The notes: generated by a model not told the origin, from the letters alone. A DNA stretch of 64,000 nucleotides from Geobacter argillaceus (GCF_007830735.1 NZ_VLLN01000005.1:154256-218255), one strand, 5' to 3'. Shown: positions 54,149 through 63,232, counted from the stretch's first letter. Program-made: numbers and translations.

Positions 54149-56121
54149 ATGTTGAAGTATCCTTGTGTAAGATTTGTTTGCCCCATTTCCTCGTTATGCT
54201 CAAGAAGATAGCTTCTGGTTATGAAGGGTTCTAGTTCCTTGTAATAAGCCCCAACAATCTCCTCATCTGTAGACAACAATAAAACCTGATGGGAAGCATT
54301 CGGGAAGTAGCGCTCTATCAGATGCTTACGGTGTGATGAATCGAGCCGCCCCAATGGGGTGTCAATAATCGTTGGCACAGGGCGACCGGAAGCACGAGCC
54401 AGACCCCAGAGTAGTGATGTTGCCAGCAGCTGTTTTTCACCAGCAGATAGACGGTCAAACGAGAGGACCTTTCCATCCTTGGTAGTAAGTGTGGCCTCGA
54501 ATGTCTCAGGATTTATCTTTAGTCCACTTACCAACTCCTTCTTGCGGAGCAGCTTGCGGAAGGATTCCAGCATCAACGCTTCCATGTTCTCAGTGTGGCG
54601 CTTTACGATCTTCGTGCGGAATCGCCCAAGAGTCTCACGCACCCGAAGCGAGTGTTTCAGCATCCGCAGGCGGGCATCCTCAGAAAATTGGGAATTAACA
54701 TCATTTTCTCCCATCTTCTCTAACCTGGCTTCCGCAATCAGTCGTTGCCGCTGTAACGCCTGACGACGCACTTTTGTCGCCTCAATTTCAGCCAGTTTAG
54801 CTTGATGGGCTTTTCTAGCTGCTTCTAGCTCGTGCTGTACTTCTGCAATCCGCTCGGCAGTCGGAACACGTTCCAGATCACCCTCCAAACGGGCAATTTT
54901 CTCGTCCAGAGTAGCAATTTGTGATGTTAAGTCACGCGCCTGTTGCTCTGCTGTTGGGAGTACAGTTCCGCGCAAATGGACTATCTGCGGGGCCAGAGTG
55001 TCATCTGCGTCGAGAATCAATGTTTCTTGAGCCAGTCCTGCCCTGCTTTTGCGATCTACTTCCAGGATTCTGACTATGGAGCGAAGCGGCTGTGCGCTGA
55101 TCTTTTCCGCTTTCAAGGAGTCCAGCACCTCGGTGTCACGAGTCTCCAGAACCTCCAACAATACCCGAGCACGCTTTATTTCGGTTTCATGACGAACGAC
55201 CTGCTCTACTTCGGCAAGCAGGTTTTCTACCAGAAGGAGCGGCAGCGGTCCGGCGACCAGCTCTCGGAATTGCGCCTCTGTTGCTGCTTTCCGGGCCTTC
55301 AGTGCGACTAGCTCATCTTCTAGCTCTTTGCGCCGTAAAAAAAGATCGCCACCTTCCTTACTGAATAATTCTTCTTTAGCATGCAACTCCTTTGCAAGCT
55401 GGTTTGATTCATTGGTGAGTGCACCCGACAACGAAGCGGCCTGTTCCTCCTCCCTGAAGATTTCAACGAACTCACTCCGCGCACTTGCTAGCTTCCTCGC
55501 TGCTTCGGGGTCGAGTCCTTCAGCTTTCTTGCGCCGTTCAAACACCTTGAGATCGTTTTCCAAGCGATCAACCAAATCAAGACCCAGCAGGGAGTGGATG
55601 GCAGTACCGAGAATCTCGGCAGCGTGGCCACCTTCGGCCAGCTCCTTAATCTGTTCGCCGTCGAAGAAGAAGAGATGGGCGATACTGCTGGGGAGATAGG
55701 CCTCGATGGCTTCATCCCAATGTTCGGTGGAAATATCATCGGGAAGGCCATCACGAAGGACCCTAACAGTTTCCTCGATTCCTTTAATCCCTTCACGCCA
55801 GCAACGTTGTAATTCGAAGTTTTTGCATTCACCTTCGATGACACGACGAAAGCGCACCGTGATGCCAGCCCCTTCGCCTGGATCTCCGCTACGGTGGATT
55901 GATTCCCGCAGGTACTCTTTATAGGCAAGCCTCCCCCGGTTGGAGATGCGCGCCTTTGGCCCATAGAAGGCCAGTTGAACAGCGTCGAGCAGGGTTGTTT
56001 TACCGCCGCCGTTCATACCGCCGAACAGGATGATCGGCTTACCCTCATCCGGAGTAAGGTGAGCTTCTTGCCGTCCACCGTACGCACCGTAGTTTTCCAG
56101 TATGATCGTATCCAGAATCAT
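54145..56121 (-). CDS. dndD: DNA phosphorothioation ATPase DndD
   Basis: DndD is the SMC-like ATPase of the phosphorothioation machinery. The 658 residues have MILDTIILENYGAYGG, Walker A GGMNGGGKTT (K41), two coiled-coil arms without a CxxC hook, the signature LSAGEKQLLATSLLWGLA, and Walker B PTIIDTPLGRLDSSHR. The ends overlap dndC and dndE by four bases each. It is distinct from the other SMC-like ATPase of the island at 47788, which has a CxC hinge and a different signature (LSTGERT). Confidence 0.95.
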   Translation of the reverse strand: MILDTIILENYGAYGGRQEAHLTPDEGKPIILFGGMNGGGKTTLLDAVQLAFYGPKARISNRGRLAYKEYLRESIHRSGDPGEGAGITVRFRRVIEGECKNFELQRCWREGIKGIEETVRVLRDGLPDDISTEHWDEAIEAYLPSSIAHLFFFDGEQIKELAEGGHAAEILGTAIHSLLGLDLVDRLENDLKVFERRKKAEGLDPEAARKLASARSEFVEIFREEEQAASLSGALTNESNQLAKELHAKEELFSKEGGDLFLRRKELEDELVALKARKAATEAQFRELVAGPLPLLLVENLLAEVEQVVRHETEIKRARVLLEVLETRDTEVLDSLKAEKISAQPLRSIVRILEVDRKSRAGLAQETLILDADDTLAPQIVHLRGTVLPTAEQQARDLTSQIATLDEKIARLEGDLERVPTAERIAEVQHELEAARKAHQAKLAEIEATKVRRQALQRQRLIAEARLEKMGENDVNSQFSEDARLRMLKHSLRVRETLGRFRTKIVKRHTENMEALMLESFRKLLRKKELVSGLKINPETFEATLTTKDGKVLSFDRLSAGEKQLLATSLLWGLARASGRPVPTIIDTPLGRLDSSHRKHLIERYFPNASHQVLLLSTDEEIVGAYYKELEPFITRSYLLEHNEEMGQTNLTQGYFNI

Positions 56122-57776
56122 GCTTCAGCCTCCTGATCGCAGGCCAAAGGCTCCATGACAATCGAAACGAACTGCGGGCTATTCTTGGACAAGCGTTGTC
56201 GTTGATCGGCCATCCGCTGGGCGCGGGAGAGAGCATCTTGCTTATCGTCGTAGAAATGGCGGGTAAAGGTCTTCTCCAAGCGTTCGTGAAGTCCGGCACG
56301 ACGGGAGGTTGTCCATTGTTGGCGGGTAATACTCAACAGTTCGCGGGTAAGCTCATAGTGCAGACGATCATTGCCGCAGAGTTCGGCAAGTATGCTCATT
56401 TCCTCCTCGCCGATCACCAGATTGTCATCCAGCGGTCGACCGGGGTAATCAGTGCCAGTTGCTTCCCGGAAGATGCGGGGCAGGGAGTCTTCCAGTTCGT
56501 GCTTATCTACCACCCAGATGCGACGAATCTCCTGTAACTCTTCCAGAGTTATGAGCTCTATCCCTTGAACTTCTGGCGGACCGTTTTTGCGAATATATGA
56601 TTGAGCTACGAGCAGCTTTCTGAGCCACTCCTCGCGGGCGCTCTGAATGTAGGGTCCGGGAATGGGACGTCCTCCTGACATTACCTGAACTGAGCCACTC
56701 ATGCGCCGAAAATCGCGGATGTCATAATCAGCATTTTCCGCGTATTCACCTTTATGATCCCTGCGGAAATCCAGAGCGTCACGGATATCCAGCAGCGGCA
56801 TCATCCACTCTTTTTCTTCATCATTCTGAATCATGGCGGTCATGGACTTGTCCTTGTCCACCAAGGTGCAGACCCAGCAGCCAAAGCGAGAGTCACCGCA
56901 GCTCGGGGTTGAATCGTCAACAACCAGCGGACACTCGCCATCGGCAGAAGCCCCGGCATACATGCCGAGTAAATCCCTATTGTTATAGCCCCACGGGTTC
57001 CGGACCTGCATGAGATAGAACCAGACATCATCGTTGGTCCAATCCTCAATTGGTGAGTAGACGAGTGATCCAGGCATGCTGGAGTTGGGACTGAGTCGAT
57101 CACGAACACGGCCTTTTTCATGTCGAGCCATGTTGGCTGCTCGGGCTGAACTCTCAGCTTTTCTAGTGCCAAGGACGAGAATGGCTTCGCCACTTGAAGA
57201 GACGATACTGTTAATGAAGGTGTTAGATGGCAAAATCTTCAAGCGGGCAGTGCACCAGCGGAATTTATGCCGGGGCGCGGGATATCCTTTGCCAATCAAG
57301 TTTACCCAAAAGGAATCTGCCAGAGCCGGTGTCAGGCGGCGAGGCTGTATGGGTAGCTGTTGATCGGTGGAAGATTGTTTCATGACAGCGAGCGAATTGG
57401 CCACCCACGCTGCTACGACCGGATTTTCCACCATGGTATCAGTGGAGATTGCATACACAGTCTTCCGGCGCTGCTCAGGTGGAAGCTCTGCAATGGCAGT
57501 CCAGACGAGTTGCAGGGTGGCGGTGGAATCCTTGCCGCCTGAATAGCCGATGATCCAGGGGACATCATCAGCAGTGTAGATGCTGCGAATTTCTTCCTGA
57601 AGCAGCTCGATGGTTGCCTGGAAGCCGAGTTCGTTGAAGGCCGACTTGCGAACCTTGGCAGTTGCGGGCGAAGAAGTGCTGTCAGAGACGGGGAGGGTGG
57701 CGTCGGTTACGACACAATCCAGTTGTAGAGAGCCACTTGTTGCAGGTACGCTTGTTTTCTTTTTTACAGTTTTCAT
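56118..57776 (-). CDS. dndC: DNA phosphorothioation sulfurtransferase DndC
   Basis: DndC is a PAPS-reductase-like Fe-S protein that activates and transfers sulfur to the DNA backbone. The 552 residues contain the PP-loop SGGKDS (79-84) and four cysteines able to hold a [4Fe-4S] cluster: C282, C293, C300 and C303 (ECPLVVDDST / CGDSRFGCWVC). It obtains sulfur from DndA. The gene overlaps dndD by four bases and lies 24 bp after dndB, forming one operon. Confidence 0.95.
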   Translation of the reverse strand: MKTVKKKTSVPATSGSLQLDCVVTDATLPVSDSTSSPATAKVRKSAFNELGFQATIELLQEEIRSIYTADDVPWIIGYSGGKDSTATLQLVWTAIAELPPEQRRKTVYAISTDTMVENPVVAAWVANSLAVMKQSSTDQQLPIQPRRLTPALADSFWVNLIGKGYPAPRHKFRWCTARLKILPSNTFINSIVSSSGEAILVLGTRKAESSARAANMARHEKGRVRDRLSPNSSMPGSLVYSPIEDWTNDDVWFYLMQVRNPWGYNNRDLLGMYAGASADGECPLVVDDSTPSCGDSRFGCWVCTLVDKDKSMTAMIQNDEEKEWMMPLLDIRDALDFRRDHKGEYAENADYDIRDFRRMSGSVQVMSGGRPIPGPYIQSAREEWLRKLLVAQSYIRKNGPPEVQGIELITLEELQEIRRIWVVDKHELEDSLPRIFREATGTDYPGRPLDDNLVIGEEEMSILAELCGNDRLHYELTRELLSITRQQWTTSRRAGLHERLEKTFTRHFYDDKQDALSRAQRMADQRQRLSKNSPQFVSIVMEPLACDQEAEA

Positions 57777-57800
57777 GTACGCCTATCTAATTATCCTGAA

Positions 57801-58877
57801 TTACTTGCGGAGGTGTGCTGTCTCGACCCGTTGTTCTTCTTCGTTGAGTGGAAGAGCTAAGGCTTTCTTGATGACATTAGTGGCTAGCACGACGTTAGTA
57901 GTGGATTTGGAGACTTTGCCACCAATTATGGCTCGGCCTTCCCAGATCTTGGCATTGTTCCGCGACCAATCGATCTTTTCCAAGGCTTTTAGCCGTTTCT
58001 TCCAATCGCTCGGCCGGCTGTGCAGCAGGGCATTTCCCGCCTTGCCGATTGCCTGGAGCGCAATCCCGTGGGAGTGGATAAAGCCTTCTCTAACCTCACT
58101 GGCAGGGAGCTTCCCCTCGCGTACTTGTCCCCACAGAGGGAAATGCTTTGCTGTTTCCTCCCAGAACGTACGGGCAAGATTCGCGTCTTCTACCAAGTTG
58201 CCGTTAGCTAAGCCATTTACCAGGTCGGCACAGGCATTGTAGAAAGCGGAGAGGGTAAAGAGTCTTCGGGAGCGAGGGGCGAGAGAGGATTTCTCCATAT
58301 CCACCAGGTCACGGAAAATCTCTGATTTCATGATGACCAGCTTTGCCAACCGGGCCTTGTCATTGCGGTGATCGTACAGAAGACCCAACGACCGACTTGG
58401 ACGGATGGCGTACCGGTTGAGGTCGGCAAACATCTGTTGACAGCGCTCAAGGCCGATATCTAGGAAAAAGACGACGGCGATCGTCTCGTGCTCCAGCTCA
58501 GGTCGCTGCTTCAACGCCTCGATAATGGCAGCACGACGGTGTTGGCCGTCGTTGATGATGAAGTGGGCATCCATGGGAACGCGGAGTAAGCCGAGCTTGT
58601 CCTGGCCGAGAAGTGGATCGAATGATACTTCTGAGTCAATTGACACCGTGAGCGCCGAGAAGACGTAATCGTCGGGGTTGTCGATAATGTAGTCGGCAAT
58701 TTCGGGGATACGCGCCTTGTTGAGTGTTCGTTGAGCGCGCAGTTCCGGTGGCAACTCATCTTCATCAAAGATGGAAATCTGCCTCAGCATCCGTAGCGTC
58801 CACATGGCGACATAGTATTCACGGTGGGCCTGGAGACCGCGAATGACGGGGAAAGAGATGGTAGATTTGGTTTCCAT
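57801..58877 (-). CDS. dndB: DNA phosphorothioation regulator/component DndB
   Basis: DndB is a DGQHR-domain protein that in studied systems represses dnd expression and adjusts modification density. The 358 residues carry FIINDGQHRRAAIIEAL (D110-R114) and the family C-terminal half (ALEKIDWSRNNAKIWEGRAIIGGKVSKS). It is first in the dndB-C-D-E operon, whose promoter region with palindromes (58925-58984) faces dndA. That arrangement fits autoregulation. Confidence 0.94.
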   Translation of the reverse strand: METKSTISFPVIRGLQAHREYYVAMWTLRMLRQISIFDEDELPPELRAQRTLNKARIPEIADYIIDNPDDYVFSALTVSIDSEVSFDPLLGQDKLGLLRVPMDAHFIINDGQHRRAAIIEALKQRPELEHETIAVVFFLDIGLERCQQMFADLNRYAIRPSRSLGLLYDHRNDKARLAKLVIMKSEIFRDLVDMEKSSLAPRSRRLFTLSAFYNACADLVNGLANGNLVEDANLARTFWEETAKHFPLWGQVREGKLPASEVREGFIHSHGIALQAIGKAGNALLHSRPSDWKKRLKALEKIDWSRNNAKIWEGRAIIGGKVSKSTTNVVLATNVIKKALALPLNEEEQRVETAHLRK

Positions 58878-58924
58878 GATCGATACCCTTATGGACAGTT
58901 TGGGCGCAATATGCTAAAAAGTTT

Positions 58925-58984
58925 TGTATGTTTTTTACATCTTGACGAAATGTTTGTCAAATAATTATTTCAATTAAACATACA
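58925..58984. promoter_or_regulatory. Palindromic operator region between dndB and dndA
   Basis: TGTATGTTT (58925-58933) and AAACATACA (58976-58984) are perfect inverted 9-mers. Between them lie TTGAC-N9-GTCAA (58942-58960) and ATGT-N5-ACAT. All sit in the 122-bp divergent promoter region. DndB is the natural candidate for binding. Confidence 0.6.
58932..58960 (-). promoter_or_regulatory. Promoter of the dndB-C-D-E operon
   Basis: On the - strand a perfect -35 box TTGACA (58955-58960) is followed after 17 bp by TAAAAA (58932-58937). It overlaps the inverted repeats in the divergent region, which would allow repression by a bound regulator. Confidence 0.6.
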
Positions 58985-58999
58985 TCAACCGGAGGCGCC

Positions 59000-60133
59000 A
59001 TGCTCCCGACGTACCTAGACTGCAACGCAACTACGCCATTAGATCCCGAAGTGCGGGAGATTTTGTTCCATTTCCTGGATACGGAATTCGGCAATGAGGG
59101 GAGTCGAACTCACGAGTACGGAGCCAGGGCAAAGCAGGCGGTGCAGAAGGCACGGGATATGGTGGCAGCAGTTGTTGCAGCCAAGCGTGACGAGGTGATC
59201 TTCACCAGCGGTGCGACTGAGAGCAACAACCTGGCTATCCTTGGGCTACGGACGGCAGGGATAGAGCAGGGAAAGCGGCACGTCATTACCACGGCAATTG
59301 AGCATAAGGCGGTTCTGGAGCCATGCGAGGCGCTGGAACGCGATGGTTTTGAGGTTACACGTCTTCCTGTCGGGGCAGGAGGTTTTGTTGATCCTGATGC
59401 GGTGCGGGATGCGTTACGCCCAGACACGCTACTGGTCTCGGTGATGCAGGTAAATAATGAAACCGGCGTACGACAGCCGCTCGAAGCCATTGCAAAGGTG
59501 TTGCACGGCCATCCTGCATATTTCCATACCGATGCGGCGCAAGGATTCGGCAAGGACCTTGGATCGCTCCGTAATCCTCGGATAGACCTGATCAGCATCA
59601 GTGGCCATAAGATTTACGCACCAAAAGGTGTCGGTGCCCTTGTTTTGAGGAAGAGAGGGTATGAGCGTCCTCCGCTCAGTCCCTTGGTTTATGGGGGAGG
59701 GCAGGAGCGAGGATTGCGTCCAGGGACGCTACCGGTGGCATTGATTGCGGCGCTTGGGATTGCAGCCGAGATTGCTGTCCGCGATAATGACAAGCGGCAG
59801 AAGAAGTGCCGGGAGTTTCGCGAAAAGGCACTGGAAGCGTTATCACCGCTCAGCCCAAGGTTGACCGGCGATCAGTCACTGGTCATTGATCATGTCCTCA
59901 ACATCGCGTTCCCCGGACTAGATTCCGAAGCGCTTATTGTTGCCATAAAAGATCTCGTCGCTATCTCAAACGGGTCCGCCTGCACATCAAGCAGTTACAC
60001 TCCGAGCCATGTGCTCAAAGCTATGGGAATGACCGACGACGAAGCCAATGCTTGCGTCCGCATTAGCTGGTGTCACATGACGCCTGAAGTTGATTGGGAG
60101 TCGGTGTCTACAAGAATTCGTTCGTTGAGTTGA
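59000..60133 (+). CDS. dndA: Cysteine desulfurase DndA
   Basis: DndA supplies persulfide sulfur to DndC. The 377-residue PLP enzyme has K204 (SGHKIYAPKG) and the persulfide cysteine C328 (SNGSACTSSSYTPS). The ATG follows ACCGGAGGCGCC. It is transcribed away from dndB-C-D-E, the same divergent layout as the original Streptomyces cluster. It differs throughout from NifS at 35433 and carries the island's own sulfur supply. Confidence 0.95.
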   Translation: MLPTYLDCNATTPLDPEVREILFHFLDTEFGNEGSRTHEYGARAKQAVQKARDMVAAVVAAKRDEVIFTSGATESNNLAILGLRTAGIEQGKRHVITTAIEHKAVLEPCEALERDGFEVTRLPVGAGGFVDPDAVRDALRPDTLLVSVMQVNNETGVRQPLEAIAKVLHGHPAYFHTDAAQGFGKDLGSLRNPRIDLISISGHKIYAPKGVGALVLRKRGYERPPLSPLVYGGGQERGLRPGTLPVALIAALGIAAEIAVRDNDKRQKKCREFREKALEALSPLSPRLTGDQSLVIDHVLNIAFPGLDSEALIVAIKDLVAISNGSACTSSSYTPSHVLKAMGMTDDEANACVRISWCHMTPEVDWESVSTRIRSLS

Positions 60134-60172
60134 TCTGCGTGAAAGTTTGCCCCGTTCCCCACGCCACGCATC

Positions 60173-60553
60173 TTAGTATTTTTGTTTCTCAGGGATAACC
60201 CCCCGTACACCTCCTCGTGGGTCAGCAGTATCTGCCAGCCTTCGCGGTATCAAATGAATGTGCCCATGTGGTATCGTCTGCCCCGCAGCTATGCCACAAT
60301 TCATTCCAATGTTAAATCCAATAACTGATGGATCGTTTCGTAAAATTTTTTCTTTCATTGCCAGCAATAACTTATCTGCATCCTGTCTTTCTACTTCTGA
60401 CATCTGAAAATAATCACCAATATGACGTCTTGGTATTATTAATATATGCCCCTCTGTTACGGGATATTTGTCCTCTATAGCGTAAACAGAACCATGCTCT
60501 GCTACTAATTCTGCCTGAATCTTATCATTACAAAAAGGGCAACTGGATAACAT
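60173..60553 (-). CDS. HIT-family nucleotide hydrolase/transferase
   Basis: This 126-residue protein has a CxxC at the start (LSSCPFCNDKI), the core VTEGHILIIPRRHIGDYFQ, and the histidine triad HGHIHLIPR. HIT proteins cleave or transfer nucleoside monophosphates from linked substrates. It lies 15 bp downstream of a three-helix membrane protein on the same strand and converges on dndA. Being inside the island, next to a membrane gene, it may process a nucleotide signal; that is inference. Confidence 0.9.
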   Translation of the reverse strand: MLSSCPFCNDKIQAELVAEHGSVYAIEDKYPVTEGHILIIPRRHIGDYFQMSEVERQDADKLLLAMKEKILRNDPSVIGFNIGMNCGIAAGQTIPHGHIHLIPRRLADTADPRGGVRGVIPEKQKY

Positions 60554-60568
60554 AATTCATTCTCCCCT

Positions 60569-61033
60569 TTATTTCTGCTTTCCCTGATTTTTGCTGCTCT
60601 CATCGCCCCCAGCATTCTTTGTTTTCTCCATCTTTGCTTCCGAAGCACCGTAAGTTTTCTTGGCGTAGTAGGCGGAACCCTCTGAGGCGGCATGAAAGCT
60701 GACCAAGGCCGCAAATGCTAACAGAATTGAGAATAATATTACGAAGAAATATCCCCTACCTAATTGTTTGCATTGAAAATCTTTTATGTCCCGCAGAATA
60801 CCCTGCATTACCAACCGTAGCCTGATGAGGACCAATATAAAAGTAATGTTTGCCCCTCCGGCTAGATACAAAAGGTACTTCTTCGCTTCTTCGGAAGTGT
60901 CTATTGAACCTACTCCAAACCACAACCCTCCGGTAAGGGTAATAACGATAATCGGAACCCGCCACATTATTTCGTTCAATGATCGAAAATCTTGGCAGTT
61001 TTGCTCAAATATAATCTTGTCCTTGTCAGGCAT
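60569..61033 (-). CDS. Three-helix membrane protein of unknown function
   Basis: The 154 residues begin MPDKDKIIFEQNCQDFRSLNEIMWRVP, followed by three hydrophobic segments (IIVITLTGGLWFGV, YLLYLAGGANITFILVLI, FFVILFSILLAFAALVSF) and a charged tail (KMEKTKNAGGDESSKNQGKQK). The layout resembles small membrane effectors of defence operons such as SLATT-type proteins, but I cannot confirm the family. It is coupled with the HIT gene. A plausible ribosome site (GGGAGG) precedes the ATG. Confidence 0.7.
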   Translation of the reverse strand: MPDKDKIIFEQNCQDFRSLNEIMWRVPIIVITLTGGLWFGVGSIDTSEEAKKYLLYLAGGANITFILVLIRLRLVMQGILRDIKDFQCKQLGRGYFFVILFSILLAFAALVSFHAASEGSAYYAKKTYGASEAKMEKTKNAGGDESSKNQGKQK

Positions 61034-61294
61034 ATTCCATACCTCCCTTATATACTACCATTGCGACATAATAAGTCATAAGCTGCTATTGTGGTCAAGG
61101 CGAATTCTCTCGGATACCATCGAAGGCATCCGGGAAGTTATTGGCCGTTACCGCAAGGACAAACGTGCGGCGCCGGTTCTGTTCGGGCGGAGGTAAGCCC
61201 AATGGAGGCGATCTGCAAGGTTGAAAAAGCACGGGTGTCACGATCGCACCAGACCGTCGCTACTATTCCCGCTGCGGGGGTGGTCGCGATGAAA
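61034..61294. other. Intergenic stretch with a possible gene remnant
   Basis: A short + strand frame ending at 61196 (RILSDTIEGIREVIGRYRKDKRAAPVLFGRR split over about 61100-61196) looks like the C-terminal end of a lost gene: it is GC-rich, unlike the preceding AT-rich pair, and has no start. Nothing else is supported here. Confidence 0.3.
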
Positions 61295-62176
61295 CTATCC
61301 TGCCGTTAACTCCACAACCTGGATCCGGCTGGCGACGTCGTGGAAGAATTCCTGCGACCAGAGAGCCAGCTGCTGCTGGTCCTTGACGAACGGTGCCACA
61401 TCCCGGCGTGCCTGGTCAACGTCGAGATTGTCGATCAGGCTGCGCAGCAGTTCGCTGTAGGCATGTGCAGTCAACGGTTGATCGCCGCCCCAGTGGCCGG
61501 TCTGGTGCATCCTTTGTTCCAGGTGTGTCAGATTGAGCTGTGGGTGATTTGCGGCGTACCAGACGAAATCGTACCAGTCGCGCCCCTTGACCCGGTTCTT
61601 CCAGCGACGGCAGAGCAGGGCGTGCATCTTCCCGGCAAACAGGTCGGGGAGGGTGTAGACCCTCACGGCAAAGGGGATTGGCTGTAGCAGGTAACGGGTA
61701 TGGGTGGCAAACCCCGGCGGCGGATCTGTATCGACCTCCAACTTCACCTTCAGCACTTGGCCAGCCGGGATCTGCCGGGCGATCTCCTCAGCTGTCTCGA
61801 CGACCAGCAGCTCATTGCGGGTGTTCCCCTTCAGGAACGCCGACTGCACCGATGTTTCGACCGCCTTGTCGACCATCTCCACCCGGACGTTGAAGCCGAA
61901 TGCCTGTAGCTCCTCTCCGAGGGATGCGGTGAACCTCCCGAGGTCGAAGTCGGGCTGCGGCGTCAGAAGGGAAAAGTCGAGGTCTTCGGAAAAGCGGTCC
62001 AGTCCGTACAGGATACGTAGGGCGGTACCGCCGTAAAAGGCAGCATGCTCGAAGAACTTGGCTCGCCAGAGGCCGAGCAGCGCCACCTCCTGGATGATCT
62101 CGCGCAGTGCTCGCACCGAATCGTCAACGCATCTGCCCTGGTATTTTGCCAGCATGCGGGCAACCGCCTCATGCAT
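61295..62176 (-). CDS. abiEii: AbiEii-type nucleotidyltransferase toxin
   Basis: This 293-residue protein is a nucleotidyltransferase of the AbiEii/MenT class. The active-site region reads FYGGTALRILYGLDRFSEDLDFSLL, with the G-G-T-A-L and S-x-D-L-D signatures intact. The middle part (FAGKMHALLCRRWKNRVKGRDWYDFVWY) is the usual second motif. Such toxins block growth, in MenT by modifying tRNA. The start overlaps the antitoxin gene by 8 bp. Confidence 0.92.
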   Translation of the reverse strand: MHEAVARMLAKYQGRCVDDSVRALREIIQEVALLGLWRAKFFEHAAFYGGTALRILYGLDRFSEDLDFSLLTPQPDFDLGRFTASLGEELQAFGFNVRVEMVDKAVETSVQSAFLKGNTRNELLVVETAEEIARQIPAGQVLKVKLEVDTDPPPGFATHTRYLLQPIPFAVRVYTLPDLFAGKMHALLCRRWKNRVKGRDWYDFVWYAANHPQLNLTHLEQRMHQTGHWGGDQPLTAHAYSELLRSLIDNLDVDQARRDVAPFVKDQQQLALWSQEFFHDVASRIQVVELTAG

Positions 62177-62822
62177 TGCGTCCCCCTTTGTTCAAGCGGC
62201 TGACCAGATCGGCCAGCAGTTTCACTCGACGTGAGCGGTAATGCTGGGCGATCTCTTCTAGTCGTGCGGGATCGAGCCCTTTGAGTGCCGCTTCATCGAT
62301 GCGAAGACTGGACAGCAGGTAGTCGTGCAGTTCCCGTTGGGTGGTAATCCCGGCCCCTCTCTCGGCGACGATCCGGTCGGCAAGCGCCTTTTCCGGTATG
62401 GCGATCAGGAAGGAACGCCCCTCGTCCAGTTCGATCCGGTCCATGCCGGTCCGGAATGCCTCCATCGGGATCATCCGGTAGGAGAACGTGCCGACCGGTG
62501 TGTCGAATGTGCGTGACCGGCCAGGGGTAACCGAGGTGACCGTTTCAACCCGCTCGGGAATCAGACCATAATAGTGGAGGGCGTATTCCAGGGAGATGTA
62601 CGACGGGCCGTAGATGAGGTTGGCGAGCAGCTCACGGCTGTACGGTTTTCGTCGCTGAGTTTCGCCGAACACGTACAGCCCTTTCTTGACGCGGATGATG
62701 GTCCCTTTGGCAAGCAGGCTGGAGATTTTTGCACGAGGATACGCATACCCCCTCACTGCGTCGAGCAGCGTCTGGTAGTCAAACTCTTCGTATCGGATGC
62801 TTGCAACGGTGTCAGTCGCCAT
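62169..62822 (-). CDS. abiEi: AbiEi-type antitoxin
   Basis: This 217-residue protein has an N-terminal winged HTH (FDYQTLLDAVRGYAYPRAKISSLLAKGTIIRVKKGLYVFGE) and the AbiEi C-terminal domain (YISLEYALHYYGLIPERVETVTSVTPGRSRTFDTPVGTFSYR). It neutralises the toxin encoded next and usually represses the operon. A -10-like TATAGT (- strand, 62856-62861) lies 34 bp upstream of the start. This type IV-like pair is common at the borders of mobile islands. Confidence 0.92.
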   Translation of the reverse strand: MATDTVASIRYEEFDYQTLLDAVRGYAYPRAKISSLLAKGTIIRVKKGLYVFGETQRRKPYSRELLANLIYGPSYISLEYALHYYGLIPERVETVTSVTPGRSRTFDTPVGTFSYRMIPMEAFRTGMDRIELDEGRSFLIAIPEKALADRIVAERGAGITTQRELHDYLLSSLRIDEAALKGLDPARLEEIAQHYRSRRVKLLADLVSRLNKGGRNA

Positions 62823-63204
62823 CCTGTGCTCCTTGCTCCCGGATCTTCACCAACACTACTATACCAGATATTTGTGCTTAGTAAGTCGTTAATTTTTAGA
62901 CATACAATGTCGTTTTATCGCAAATATCCGTTCGGTCAACAGAAAATCGCAAGTTTTATACTGATGAAATGAAAATTACTTGTTCTGTGATGGGATTGTG
63001 CCGACAGTAGACCCAGGAGGTGGCCAGTATTCCCGACACCTTCAACCTTGAGAGCACGAAGCGGTCGTGTAAACATAGATCTTGCCGGTTAATGGTTAGT
63101 TTCGGCTGGAATATGCAAATTGACAGAGGAAACGACCCAGGAGTACTGTTATCCTTTCCTGGCAGCTGTTAGCAGCTTCGCCGAATCGCCATTTAGCTTC
63201 AACT
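62823..63204. other. Gene-free stretch before the right end of the island
   Basis: It contains the presumed abiE promoter (62856) and otherwise no reading frame or structure that I can support. Confidence 0.4.
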
Positions 63205-63232
63205 TTTGAGGGTATTTTTGAGGGTATACCGT
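63205..63232 (+). repeat. Putative integrase arm-type sites, right
   Basis: TTTGAGGGTAT occurs twice, 12 bp apart (63205 and 63217). The second copy extends to TTTGAGGGTATACCGT, identical to 40408-40423 next to the integrase. Confidence 0.55.
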
